Part shown: in pieces, positions 1-7,375 of the stretch | Layout of the letters: every line of letters begins with the position of its first letter | How positions within the stretch are numbered: position 1 is the stretch's first letter | Origin: Candidatus Kuenenia stuttgartensis | Lineage (GTDB): Bacteria > Gemmatimonadota > Gemmatimonadetes > Gemmatimonadales > Gemmatimonadaceae | Length of the DNA stretch: 35,342 nt | Direction: 5' to 3' | Assembly: GCA_943330235.2 (NCBI GenBank) | Contig: CALQGY020000026.1 | Coordinates: 1 to 35,342 of the forward strand | Made by a program: the position numbers and the translations under genes | Notes under the pieces: model-generated | Databases searched by the model: none | Seen by the model: the letters and a program-made list of their open reading frames with translations, nothing else | What the model was told of the DNA's origin: nothing

Positions 1-308
1 ACCGCGGCGCCATTCCCGATGGCCGTAATGGTGGCGCTGCTTCCCGACCCACTCACCGTCGCGACGGCGGCGTTGTTCGACGTCCACGTCACGGGGGCCG
101 TCGCAATCGCCGCACCGGCCGCATCGCGGACGACCGCCGTCGCGGTCCGCGTTTCGGTGATCGACACCATCGTGCCGGTGGTGGAGGTGGTGACCGCAAT
201 CGTCGCGGCGGTCGGCGTGGGGGTGGTACCGACAGAATCACTCCCGCTGCTGCAAGCAGCGGTCATCAACAGCATCATCGTCGTAGCCAAGCGCGTGTTC
301 GATCGCAT
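1..308 (-). CDS. Ig-like (BIG2-type) surface lipoprotein, N-terminal part
   Basis: The reading frame starts at the ATG at 306-308 and runs off the left edge, so only about 102 residues are seen. The N-terminus has a hydrophobic segment followed by a lipobox ending MTAAC, with the lipidated cysteine near residue 19, so it is a predicted lipoprotein. After a Thr-rich linker comes a segment of the bacterial Ig-like type 2 pattern (about residues 36-100), including the words APVTWTSNNAAVATV and ITAIGNG. Such domains usually serve as surface or adhesion modules; the actual partner is unknown. It follows the four-helix membrane protein gene by 118 bp on the same strand. A run of nine G lies 21 nt before the start. 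No Shine-Dalgarno sequence is evident. Confidence in the gene is high and in its role low. Confidence 0.75.
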   Translation of the reverse strand, partial: MRSNTRLATTMMLLMTAACSSGSDSVGTTPTPTAATIAVTTSTTGTMVSITETRTATAVVRDAAGAAIATAPVTWTSNNAAVATVSGSGSSATITAIGNGAA

Positions 309-329
309 CGTTCAACCTCGGGTTTACGT

Positions 330-338
330 GGGGGGGGG
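330..338. repeat. Nine-G homopolymer tract in a 5' leader
   Basis: An uninterrupted run of nine G (nine C on the coding strand of the lipoprotein) lies 21 nt upstream of the lipoprotein start codon. It is the longest homopolymer noticed in the window. Such tracts are prone to slippage and in some bacteria vary promoter or leader spacing. A phase-variable role here is an inference only. Confidence 0.6.
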
Positions 339-390
339 AGAAACGGCCTTCGCACCGCCGGGTTGGGCCGGCGACGTCCATCGGACGGCT

Positions 391-441
391 ACATCAGAAC
401 CACATCAGAACCACATCAGAACCACATCAGAACCACATCAG
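391..441. repeat. 11-bp tandem repeat, about 4.6 copies
   Basis: The unit ACATCAGAACC occurs four times perfectly (391-401, 402-412, 413-423, 424-434), followed by a partial copy. The minus-strand gene 427-1212 ends inside the array: its TGA at 427-429 is part of the unit, so copies past the stop are pure 3' sequence. A change in copy number would leave the protein end nearly unchanged, because each unit supplies a stop in that frame. No spacer sequences exist, so it is not CRISPR-like. Confidence 0.9.
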
Positions 442-1212
442 CGTGACGCCGGCGGTGGCGAGCCCCATCGAGGCCAGCGCGACATTGCGGTGCGCGCGCG
501 CGTCGGACGGCCGTTGGTTGACGGCACGATTCACCATGAAGCCCGTGGCGGCGAACCCCGCATCAGCGGCCAGCATGGACAGCACATGCAGCGTGCGCCG
601 ACGACTCGTCGATCCGTCAGCACGCGCGTCCCAGAGATTCCACAGTCCGGTCGTGGAGTTGATCGCAAAGAGCGCGCCGACACTGGACGCGACGACGCGA
701 TGCGTCTGACGCAGACTTTTGTCGATGGGCACGCGGCGCGTGCCGTCGTAGAGGCCATCCTTCTGCGCCAGCAACCGCTGGCCGAGGAGGTATTCGCTCG
801 CGAACAAGGGCAGCATGAGGTAGCTGCCGTAGCGGTGGACGGTGAGCCGCCGCAGATACCAATCGGACAGCGCCACGGCCGCCCGACGACGGACGCTATC
901 GGCTGGCTCGCCGTTGATCACCGCGCGCAGTGCGACGGGGAGCGCCTGCGCGCGGTGAAATTCGACGCCGGCGACATCGTCCGAACGGCTGGTCAGGCTC
1001 GCGTGCGACGAATCCGTCGTCGCGCGCAAAGACGACACATCCGTCACGCTCTTCGCGGCCACGAGGGCTTCCGCGGGGACGACCATCGGCAGCGTGTCGG
1101 ACATCGATGTGATGGCTGGTAGACTGGACCACCACGTCACGGCACACAGCACGGCAGTAAGACAGGACAGCGGAATCCTCGGCGGTTGGGGACAACCGAG
1201 TAGACGACACAT
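427..1212 (-). CDS. Predicted membrane protein with four histidine-bearing helices
   Basis: The product is 261 aa and I do not recognise it as a named family. An N-terminal hydrophobic segment (about 13-37) may be a signal sequence. After a polar region come four likely membrane segments, each beginning at or next to a histidine: H126, H171, H209 and H241. Arginine usually follows the histidine (HRY, HRV, HRN). Regular histidines at helix ends recall four-helix b-type haem proteins such as cytochrome b561, but that is inference; no established motif proves haem binding. The gene lies 61 bp after the sensor kinase and ends in the 11-bp repeat. Its position after a cupredoxin gene fits a redox role. 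The ATG at 1212 has only a weak GGGA upstream. Confidence 0.8.
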   Translation of the reverse strand: MCRLLGCPQPPRIPLSCLTAVLCAVTWWSSLPAITSMSDTLPMVVPAEALVAAKSVTDVSSLRATTDSSHASLTSRSDDVAGVEFHRAQALPVALRAVINGEPADSVRRRAAVALSDWYLRRLTVHRYGSYLMLPLFASEYLLGQRLLAQKDGLYDGTRRVPIDKSLRQTHRVVASSVGALFAINSTTGLWNLWDARADGSTSRRRTLHVLSMLAADAGFAATGFMVNRAVNQRPSDARAHRNVALASMGLATAGVTLMWF

Positions 1213-1273
1213 GTGTCCCGATTATTCCCGCACTCGCGAACTTCATCCCAATGTTCTTCGAGACCTACCGAGC

Positions 1274-3526
1274 TCAGCCGAGACGAGCGAGCCGTTCGAG
1301 CACGTCCATCGGCGACGCAGGACGTCGTGCCGGGTCGGGATGCGTGAGTTGCGCAATCAGCGCATCCACATGGTGTGGCACACCGCGTGCCGCGCGCGCG
1401 CCCGCGTCGGCCTCAGCCGTCGGCCGCGGCGGACGCTCCGGCGAGTCCGCGAGCTTGTTGGCGAGGAACGCCATCGGAGTGTCGGCATGGTACGGCGTCG
1501 AGCCAATCAGACATTCGTGCATCACGATACCGGCGGCGTACAGATCGGCGACCATCGTCGCCGCACCGCCGATCAGCACTTCCGGTGCGAGATACTCCGG
1601 CGTCCCAATGATTGCGCCGCCGACCCGCCCGGACACCTGCGCGCTGAAGGGCTCGAGCACGCTTGGCGTACGCTGCGCGCTGCGCACCACGCGTGCGACG
1701 CCGAAGTCCGTCACCTTGAGTACTCCGTTCGGTCCGATCAGCAGGTTCTGCGGCTTGATATCGCCGTGCACAATGTCCTGCTCGTGCGCGGCCGCGAGCG
1801 CGCGCATGAGCTGACGCGAGAGCGAGAGCACCGCGGCCACCGGCAATGCCCCGCGCACCCGAATGACCGTCGCGAGCGCTGCCCCTTCGACGTACTCCAT
1901 CGTGAGAAATGGCACACCATCGCTCTCACCGATATCGTGCGTGCGCACCACGTTGCGATGCGTGACGCGTCGCGCCATGCGCAATTCTTCGCGCAGCTGC
2001 TCGCGCGCAATCACGTCCGCCGCGACGATCTCCGGTCTCAGTAATTTGACGGCGATGGACTCACTCAAGACCAGATCGCGCGCGCGATACACGATGCCCA
2101 TACCACCGCTACCGATCATCGACTCGATTCGATAACGCTCGGCGAGCACGTGTCCGCGCTGCACCATCGTACTCGGCGCCGAGCGCGAGGCCGCACCGCC
2201 GAATGACAGCACGCGGTCGGACCGACGCTTCGGACTACGCGCCTCCGCGGCCTCACTCTCATCGCGCCGCGACTCGTCCACCGCGACCGCCGCGGCCGTG
2301 GTGGCGCTCAAGGAATCTTTATCGCGCAAGTCCACGAGCAACGCATCGAATGCCCGCGCGAGTGATCCGATTTCGCTCGCGCTATCAGACTCCGATACGG
2401 TCGAGGAGAGCGGCGCCGCATAGTTGCCATCGGCGGCTCGACGCATCGCCAGCGCGAGCGCGCGGACCGGGCGCGTCACGCCGCGCGCGGCAAACCACGC
2501 GGCCAACAGCGCCAGGACAAAGCCAAGCGCACCGGCGATGATGAGCGATTGGCGCACACCGGTGAGCGTGGCCAGGGCGTCGTCGCGTTGCCGCAGCACG
2601 AGATAGCCCCCGACCAATTCACCACCGGCCGTCGCAACGGATGCCGATTGGACAATCCAGCTGATCTTGCCGAGCGTCACGTCGCTTCGTGCGGCGCGAT
2701 TGGGCTCGGCACCAGGTCGCGCGGCGACAACCGACGGCGCCAGTTGCGTCACCGCCGCTCGCAGTTCGGCGGTCACCGGCAGCGTTGACGAGACGAGATG
2801 GGCCTCTCCATCGCGATCCCGCACGAAGAAGATCACTTCACTGGCGGTCGCCGATCGAATATCCGCCACCAGGCTGGAGTCCACGACGCGCGTCGCGACG
2901 AGCACGCCGAACGGGGTCGCGCCCGGCAGGGCGATGGGTACGCCGATGGCCTGGAAGAGGAGCGTGTCGCCGGAGACGCCGAAGCCTCCAGAGCTCTGCC
3001 CTTGCAGCGCCCCTGAGACCAAGGGCACGCGGCCGAGCGCATCGCCCGTCGCCGAGGGCTCGTCACTTTTGGCGAGCAGAAGACCGCTGCCGTCCGTGAT
3101 GAAGACCCACTGCGCGCCCAGTTGCTCGACCGCCTCGAATGTCTGATCGAGGATGTCATCGCGCCGCCGCTCGGCGACGAGCGTGCGAAAGTACGGTCCC
3201 TGCACGAACACGCGGGCCCCGCCGGCGAGGCTGCGCTCCCGCCCCGACAGCAGCTGGGCCACTAGATCGGCGGCCTGTTCGAGACTACGTCGCGCGGTGG
3301 CATCGGCTGAGCGACGCGCCGTGGACGACGCCATGACCAGTGCGACGAGCACGACGATACCAACGATAATCGCGTTGCCGCCGAACACGCGCCACGTGAT
3401 GCTGGAGAGCGCCCGAGCGCCGTCGGGTGGCTCGCTGCCCTGTGGCGCGCGCGCGTATCGTCGCCGCTCGATGCGCGGGGCGGCGTCCGTCGGTGCGCTC
3501 ACCGTCGGCGGAGCGTCACTGTCCAC
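1274..3526 (-). CDS. Transmembrane sensor Ser/Thr protein kinase (sensor-HAMP-kinase)
   Basis: The product is 750 aa. A short cytoplasmic N-terminus precedes membrane helix 1 (about 51-68), an extracytoplasmic sensor of about 250 residues with Cache-like features (70-325), helix 2 (about 327-347), a HAMP-like linker (348-405), a charged spacer, and a C-terminal protein kinase domain (about 465-745). Kinase motifs are the glycine loop IGSGGMGIVY (481-490), K494 in AVKLL, HGDIKPQN (587-594) with catalytic D589, DFG (607-609) and APE (647-649). The usual HRD is HGD, so it is a non-RD kinase, which often does not depend on activation-loop phosphorylation. Bacterial PknB-type kinases normally have the kinase first and the sensor last; here the order is that of a histidine kinase. 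The GTG start directly follows the TGA of the cupredoxin gene, suggesting coupled translation. No Shine-Dalgarno sequence is clear. Confidence 0.93.
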   Translation of the reverse strand: MDSDAPPTVSAPTDAAPRIERRRYARAPQGSEPPDGARALSSITWRVFGGNAIIVGIVVLVALVMASSTARRSADATARRSLEQAADLVAQLLSGRERSLAGGARVFVQGPYFRTLVAERRRDDILDQTFEAVEQLGAQWVFITDGSGLLLAKSDEPSATGDALGRVPLVSGALQGQSSGGFGVSGDTLLFQAIGVPIALPGATPFGVLVATRVVDSSLVADIRSATASEVIFFVRDRDGEAHLVSSTLPVTAELRAAVTQLAPSVVAARPGAEPNRAARSDVTLGKISWIVQSASVATAGGELVGGYLVLRQRDDALATLTGVRQSLIIAGALGFVLALLAAWFAARGVTRPVRALALAMRRAADGNYAAPLSSTVSESDSASEIGSLARAFDALLVDLRDKDSLSATTAAAVAVDESRRDESEAAEARSPKRRSDRVLSFGGAASRSAPSTMVQRGHVLAERYRIESMIGSGGMGIVYRARDLVLSESIAVKLLRPEIVAADVIAREQLREELRMARRVTHRNVVRTHDIGESDGVPFLTMEYVEGAALATVIRVRGALPVAAVLSLSRQLMRALAAAHEQDIVHGDIKPQNLLIGPNGVLKVTDFGVARVVRSAQRTPSVLEPFSAQVSGRVGGAIIGTPEYLAPEVLIGGAATMVADLYAAGIVMHECLIGSTPYHADTPMAFLANKLADSPERPPRPTAEADAGARAARGVPHHVDALIAQLTHPDPARRPASPMDVLERLARLG

Positions 3527-4309
3527 TCAGTAGCGATCGGCGCGGGTCGCGGCGTATGCCTTGCCGAATTTGTCCGGGTGCGGCGCAGCGGTGAACGTCC
3601 GCGCGTCGAGCGCAATGGCCATGCCGCCAACCCCCACGCCGCCGATCGTCACGGTCTGGACGGACTCGGAGGCACGCTCGTGCCACACGTGCATTCGGTA
3701 CGTGCCCGCCGGCACTCCCTTGATTTGGAACGTGCCGTCGGCGTTGACCCGCGTGACCCATGGCGTGTTCACGGCGATCACGAAGTTCACCATGCGTGCG
3801 TGGATGTTGCAGTACACCTCGTAGACGCCCGCCTTTGGAAAGACGGTCGCGCGCGACGCGCCGGTACGATACAGTCCGAGATCGAACGCCCCGAGCGCGC
3901 TGTTCGAGAACACGTTGTGACTGAAGGGATCCTTGTTGGGATAGCCGACGCTGCCGCCCGCCCGCACGATCTGGACATGCGGCACGAACTCGCGGCCCTT
4001 CATATCCACGTTGGCGTTGTCCAACGCCGATCCGGCGCGCAGCGTCCCGCCGTCCCCTTCGAGATACACGATGGCGTTTGTGAGATCCTTACTGGCCTTC
4101 GCGCCGCGCTCGAGAATGCGTACCGTTCCGGCCACCGTCCCCTGCGCGCGCAGCGGCGCGGCAACGATCCCGAGCGCGCCCCACAGCAGCGCCGCGGCGG
4201 CCACCACGTCGCGCGACCTGGCGATACACGGCAGACGACGACGCCGAGGCGGAACCGCAGGGCCGAGCCGGGGGCGAAGCATCAGGAGGCCCGCGAGTCC
4301 CTGCGTCAC
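3527..4309 (-). CDS. Secreted cupredoxin-type (plastocyanin/MauL-like) copper protein
   Basis: From the GTG at 4309 the protein is 260 aa; the GTG overlaps the porin stop (GTGA). An ATG at 4282 in the same frame is an alternative start. A long basic N-terminus leads into a hydrophobic segment ending APLRAQ, a probable signal peptide. The mature part resembles plastocyanin-like 'methylamine utilization' proteins. The type-1 copper ligands are visible: H131 (SHNVF) and the cluster C167-x2-H170-x2-M173 (YCNIHARM). A C-terminal sheet-rich segment (ADGTFQIKGVPAGTY) resembles a carboxypeptidase-regulatory fold. It probably acts in the periplasm in electron transfer or copper binding. Neighbours are the porin upstream and the sensor kinase directly downstream, in what looks like one operon. 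The family call is firm; the electron partner is unknown. Confidence 0.88.
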   Translation of the reverse strand: MTQGLAGLLMLRPRLGPAVPPRRRRLPCIARSRDVVAAAALLWGALGIVAAPLRAQGTVAGTVRILERGAKASKDLTNAIVYLEGDGGTLRAGSALDNANVDMKGREFVPHVQIVRAGGSVGYPNKDPFSHNVFSNSALGAFDLGLYRTGASRATVFPKAGVYEVYCNIHARMVNFVIAVNTPWVTRVNADGTFQIKGVPAGTYRMHVWHERASESVQTVTIGGVGVGGMAIALDARTFTAAPHPDKFGKAYAATRADRY

Positions 4310-5730
4310 AGCTCGATCCCGAACGAGAGGTTGAGATGTCCGGCCCGCAGCTGCCCGCCGGGACCGCGCGTCGTCATGGCGCGATACTCGATATCGAACA
4401 GCAACGGTGAGGACGGCCGCCACGACACGTGCGTCGCGCACGCGGTGTTGCGCTGACGAGCCGGCCGCCCGTTCTCGACGCGGTCGGTGCCGCATCCGGC
4501 GCCGGCGATGACGCTCGGCCGCCACTGCAGGTTGAGTTGGATCCAGCCCGCGATGTCCGTCAGCGGCTCGCCGAGGTCACCGACCTCGGCCGCCGGGGCG
4601 AAGTTCTGTCCGATGGCGCCGCCACCCAGGCCACGGAGCAGGCGTCCGCGATAGCCTTCACCGCGGAGCTCGAGGCCATGCCCGAGGCCAATGCGCGCAT
4701 CGGTACTGAAGGCCCAGTTGCTCGTGAGCGTGTCGCCATTCACGCGCATCCAGCCGCGGTGCCCCCCCACGCCGATTTCGCCGCCCTGATCGCCGATGAG
4801 TTGCGAGGTCGTGGCCTCATGCTCGAGCCCCCACTGCGCGCGCAAGCGTCCCTCGACGCTTGGACGCCCCGCACGGAACCCCGCATCCACACCCGCCGGC
4901 TCCTTGAGATGGCGATCGCCCGTATAAGGAGTCATCGCGGCGGCCTGCACGCCCCAGTGCACCCTGCTCGTGCCGACGCTGAGCGCGCCGAGCTCCCGCG
5001 TGACACGTACTTGAGGGAGCCAATTCCAGAGATTGCCGGCGGTGGCAAAGTCAGGAATCCCGATGGCCGCTACGCTGATCGGATCGAGATCAGAGATGAG
5101 GGGCGTATCGGTGCCGACCATTACCTCGGTGCGCGCCCAGCGCAGAAACCCTCGGGCGGTGCGCAGCCGCGGCGGCGGGAAGAGCGGCGGCCCATCGGCG
5201 GTCGCACCGCCGAAAAAGTCGAACTCGACGTCGGCCGTGAAGCTGCCGCCCAAGACGCTGTCCGCGCTCACCGATGCGCCCATGGTGGTCTGACGGATGG
5301 ACATCCCCATCGTCCGTCCCCCGGCCGATCCGTACTCGTCGCTTCCACTGGCCGCCGCGGCCCGCGCGAAGACGGGCACCTCGTCGTTGTTCGTCTCGGC
5401 CGTGGTCAGGAAGGCCGTCGTCAGCAATCGCGCGTGCAGGTCCAAGCGCAGACGCGAGCGGAGGCGTACCTGCGAGGACGACTCGGTGGCCAGTTGCTCG
5501 CGCAGCAGCGCAATCGCGGCCTCGGCCCGTGCCAATCGTTCTACCACGGAATCGGCGGCGGACATGGGGCGATCGCGCCGCGTCGTATCCGGGGGTACGG
5601 GCGTCGTTTGCGCATGCAGTGCGCCGGCGGTCGCCAGCGCACCGAACAGGCCGACGACGGCCCACTGAACAAGGACGCTCGCCGTCGGGCGGGCCGGCGC
5701 GTCAAACCGGAAAGGTCTGGGAAAGTTCAC
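4306..5730 (-). CDS. Outer-membrane porin with N-terminal coiled coil, DcaP-like
   Basis: The product is 474 aa with a GTG start and a signal peptide ending ALHAQ near residue 41. Next comes a short helical stretch (about 58-85, AADSVVERLARAEAAIALLREQL) with heptad-like spacing, then a long region of alternating polar and aromatic residues closing in NLSFGIEL, a typical barrel end. Coiled coil plus barrel, and the segment around TEVMVGTDTPLISDLDP, resemble DcaP-family trimeric porins; I judge this by eye and a generic porin is possible. It lies 54 bp after the anti-sigma gene and overlaps the cupredoxin gene by four bases. An AGGGG run abuts the GTG, closer than an ideal ribosome site. It likely passes a small solute across the outer membrane; the substrate is unknown. 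Confidence 0.8.
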   Translation of the reverse strand: MNFPRPFRFDAPARPTASVLVQWAVVGLFGALATAGALHAQTTPVPPDTTRRDRPMSAADSVVERLARAEAAIALLREQLATESSSQVRLRSRLRLDLHARLLTTAFLTTAETNNDEVPVFARAAAASGSDEYGSAGGRTMGMSIRQTTMGASVSADSVLGGSFTADVEFDFFGGATADGPPLFPPPRLRTARGFLRWARTEVMVGTDTPLISDLDPISVAAIGIPDFATAGNLWNWLPQVRVTRELGALSVGTSRVHWGVQAAAMTPYTGDRHLKEPAGVDAGFRAGRPSVEGRLRAQWGLEHEATTSQLIGDQGGEIGVGGHRGWMRVNGDTLTSNWAFSTDARIGLGHGLELRGEGYRGRLLRGLGGGAIGQNFAPAAEVGDLGEPLTDIAGWIQLNLQWRPSVIAGAGCGTDRVENGRPARQRNTACATHVSWRPSSPLLFDIEYRAMTTRGPGGQLRAGHLNLSFGIEL

Positions 5731-5784
5731 CCCTGAAATCAGTCGAATCGCGCCCGTCGCCGCAATCCAGCCGCGACCGCCTTG

Positions 5785-6648
5785 CTACTTGGTGTGCGCG
5801 CGACTCAGCGGGACGAGATCGAGCCACGGGAGGTCGCCCACCAGCGTGGATCCGGCGTTGGCGTCCGGCCACGCGATGACACCCTGCTCACCGTCTTGCG
5901 AGACGACGGCCCTCCGCTGGGCGAACGCCGTCCGCACGTCGTGGGCGCGGAAGAGGGCGCCTTCGGCGACGATGAAGTGCAGGACCACGTGGTCCCGCCA
6001 CCGATACGCGAGCACTGCGGCCGGCTCGCCGTGCAGCATCGTGGTCCATGCCGCCAGCAGGTGCGCATCGGGGTTGACGAGGGGAGTCACCGGAAACGGC
6101 ACCGCGCGGCGGACCGCCTCGAGATCACGCGCACGCCCGGGCAGATCCCCCTGCGCCACTTGACGGTACTCGATCAGCGTACTCTGAATGGCCGGCACAC
6201 CACTATTGACTACCAATGGCGGCGGATCGAGCTGCGGCGCGCGCTCGCGCACAATGAGCAGCGCGGAGGCGGCAACCGCCGCGAGGGCGGCGAGGGCGAC
6301 CATCACCCGCTGGCGCCCCGAGCGGGGGACCGCCGTCGGCGCAGCCGCCGCCCGAACCGGCACCGGCGTAGCGGCAAGTCCAAGTCGGATGCGGTTCTGC
6401 AGACTGGGCGTGGCAGTCGGCACCGTGGTGCGCGACATCCGTTCGCGAACGGCCGTTTGCACGTGCAATTCGCTGCGGCACCGCCCGCAGCCGAGCAGGT
6501 GGGCGTCAATCTGCGAGGCCGTCTCCAGTGGCAGCTCACCATCGGCATACGCCCCCAACAGGGTGGCGAGCATTTGATGGCGCGCTTCGCGTGCGGCCTC
6601 GTCCTCGTGCTGCCCGACGGGGAGCAGCGAGCGAAGTTGATCGGTCAT
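5785..6648 (-). CDS. Membrane-bound anti-sigma factor with zinc finger
   Basis: The product is 287 aa. The start is set by an ATGA overlap with the sigma gene (ATG at 6648) and by AGGAG six bases upstream; an in-frame start at 6732 would lack such support. The N-terminal domain carries the H-x3-C-x2-C zinc motif typical of ECF anti-sigma factors (H50, C54, C57 in HLLGCGRCRSEL). A Pro/Ala linker precedes one membrane helix (about 116-135), and about 150 residues are extracytoplasmic. It should hold the sigma factor encoded just upstream inactive and release it upon an envelope or redox signal. The zinc ligands raise the option of direct thiol oxidation sensing, which is an inference. The stop is TAG at 5785-5787. 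Confidence 0.9.
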   Translation of the reverse strand: MTDQLRSLLPVGQHEDEAAREARHQMLATLLGAYADGELPLETASQIDAHLLGCGRCRSELHVQTAVRERMSRTTVPTATPSLQNRIRLGLAATPVPVRAAAAPTAVPRSGRQRVMVALAALAAVAASALLIVRERAPQLDPPPLVVNSGVPAIQSTLIEYRQVAQGDLPGRARDLEAVRRAVPFPVTPLVNPDAHLLAAWTTMLHGEPAAVLAYRWRDHVVLHFIVAEGALFRAHDVRTAFAQRRAVVSQDGEQGVIAWPDANAGSTLVGDLPWLDLVPLSRAHTK

Positions 6649-7283
6649 GACGGTCTCCTGCGAGTCGATCCAATGGCACGAACACCACGTGCCGAGGACT
6701 GCGTTTCCTGATCGTTCGAACCCAACGCCCACTTGCTGCGATTTTCCATGATGACGCCCGCCAACAGTCGACGCCCGCGCGAGATCCGGCTCATAACCGT
6801 CCCGATGGGCACGGAGAGGATGTCGGCGATTTCCTGATATTTGAACCCATCGATGTCGTGTAATTCCACCGATGCCGAGAAATCGTCCGGGATGGCATCC
6901 AGTGCAAAACGGAGCATCTCGGCGTCAATGCGCGCGACCACCTCGGCGAAGACGGAATCGCCTTCGTCTGCCACCAGTTCCTCGTGCACATCTTCCAAAC
7001 GGGTCATGGGCACCAGACGGCTGCGGCGCCCGCTGCGGTCCAGATTGTCGCTCAGGACGGTGCGCAGGATGCGGAACAGCCACGCGCGCACGCTCGCGGC
7101 GTCCTGTAGGTCATCGAAGGCCAACCAAGCCCGCATGCACATGTCCTGAATCGCGTCCTCGGCATCGCCGAGTGCGGCTGTGCGGCGCGCCGCAAAGCCC
7201 AGCAGTCGGTCGAGATGCGGGAGAACCAGCGTTTCGTAGCGCGCTTGTCGCTCGACGGCGGATTCGGGAGCAGTGACAGTCAT
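6645..7283 (-). CDS. ECF-family RNA polymerase sigma factor
   Basis: The product is 212 aa. Region 2 spans about residues 20-95, with the core-binding stretch GDAEDAIQDMCMRAWLAF and the WLFRILRTVLSDNLDR helix. Region 4 (about 125-180) has the helix-turn-helix YQEIADILSVPIGTVMSRISRGRRLL. There is no region 3, as expected for ECF sigma factors. The ATG at 7283 is preferred; a GTG lies one codon earlier. There is no Shine-Dalgarno sequence, and the predicted ECF -10 element lies only 11 nt from the ATG, so the mRNA may be leaderless or nearly so. The gene is translationally coupled to its anti-sigma partner and heads the envelope gene set running down to position 1. Autoregulation is likely from the promoter sequence. 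Confidence 0.93.
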   Translation of the reverse strand: MTVTAPESAVERQARYETLVLPHLDRLLGFAARRTAALGDAEDAIQDMCMRAWLAFDDLQDAASVRAWLFRILRTVLSDNLDRSGRRSRLVPMTRLEDVHEELVADEGDSVFAEVVARIDAEMLRFALDAIPDDFSASVELHDIDGFKYQEIADILSVPIGTVMSRISRGRRLLAGVIMENRSKWALGSNDQETQSSARGVRAIGSTRRRPS

Positions 7284-7294
7284 CACGAAAGGGG

Positions 7295-7321
7295 AGACGA
7301 GATGAATACAAGAAATATTCC
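7295..7321 (-). promoter_or_regulatory. Predicted autoregulated ECF promoter of the sigma operon
   Basis: On the minus strand GGAATA (7321-7316) and CGTCT (7299-7295) are separated by 16 nt. This matches the general ECF promoter layout of a GGAA-type -35 and a CGTC-type -10. The -10 ends 11 nt before the sigma ATG, which predicts a very short leader. The -35 overlaps an inverted repeat. The element is a pattern match, not a measured start. Confidence 0.6.
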
Positions 7322-7332
7322 CGGATGGGAAT
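7317..7332. promoter_or_regulatory. Inverted repeat ATTCCC-GGAT-GGGAAT in the divergent region
   Basis: This is a perfect 6-4-6 inverted repeat between the divergent sigma and aminotransferase genes. Its left arm contains the -35 of the sigma promoter and its right arm places an equivalent GGAAT facing the aminotransferase. No CGTC-like -10 follows on the plus side, so a second ECF promoter is not supported. It may be an operator or a chance consequence of the -35. Confidence 0.4.
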
Positions 7333-7375
7333 TTTTTTACTGGACGGACGGCGAATCCGGTGCCAACTTCGCTCT

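Noticed and set aside
7328..7354. A second ECF promoter facing the aminotransferase gene
   Set aside because: The right arm of the inverted repeat supplies GGAAT, but no CGTC-like -10 lies at 16-17 nt.
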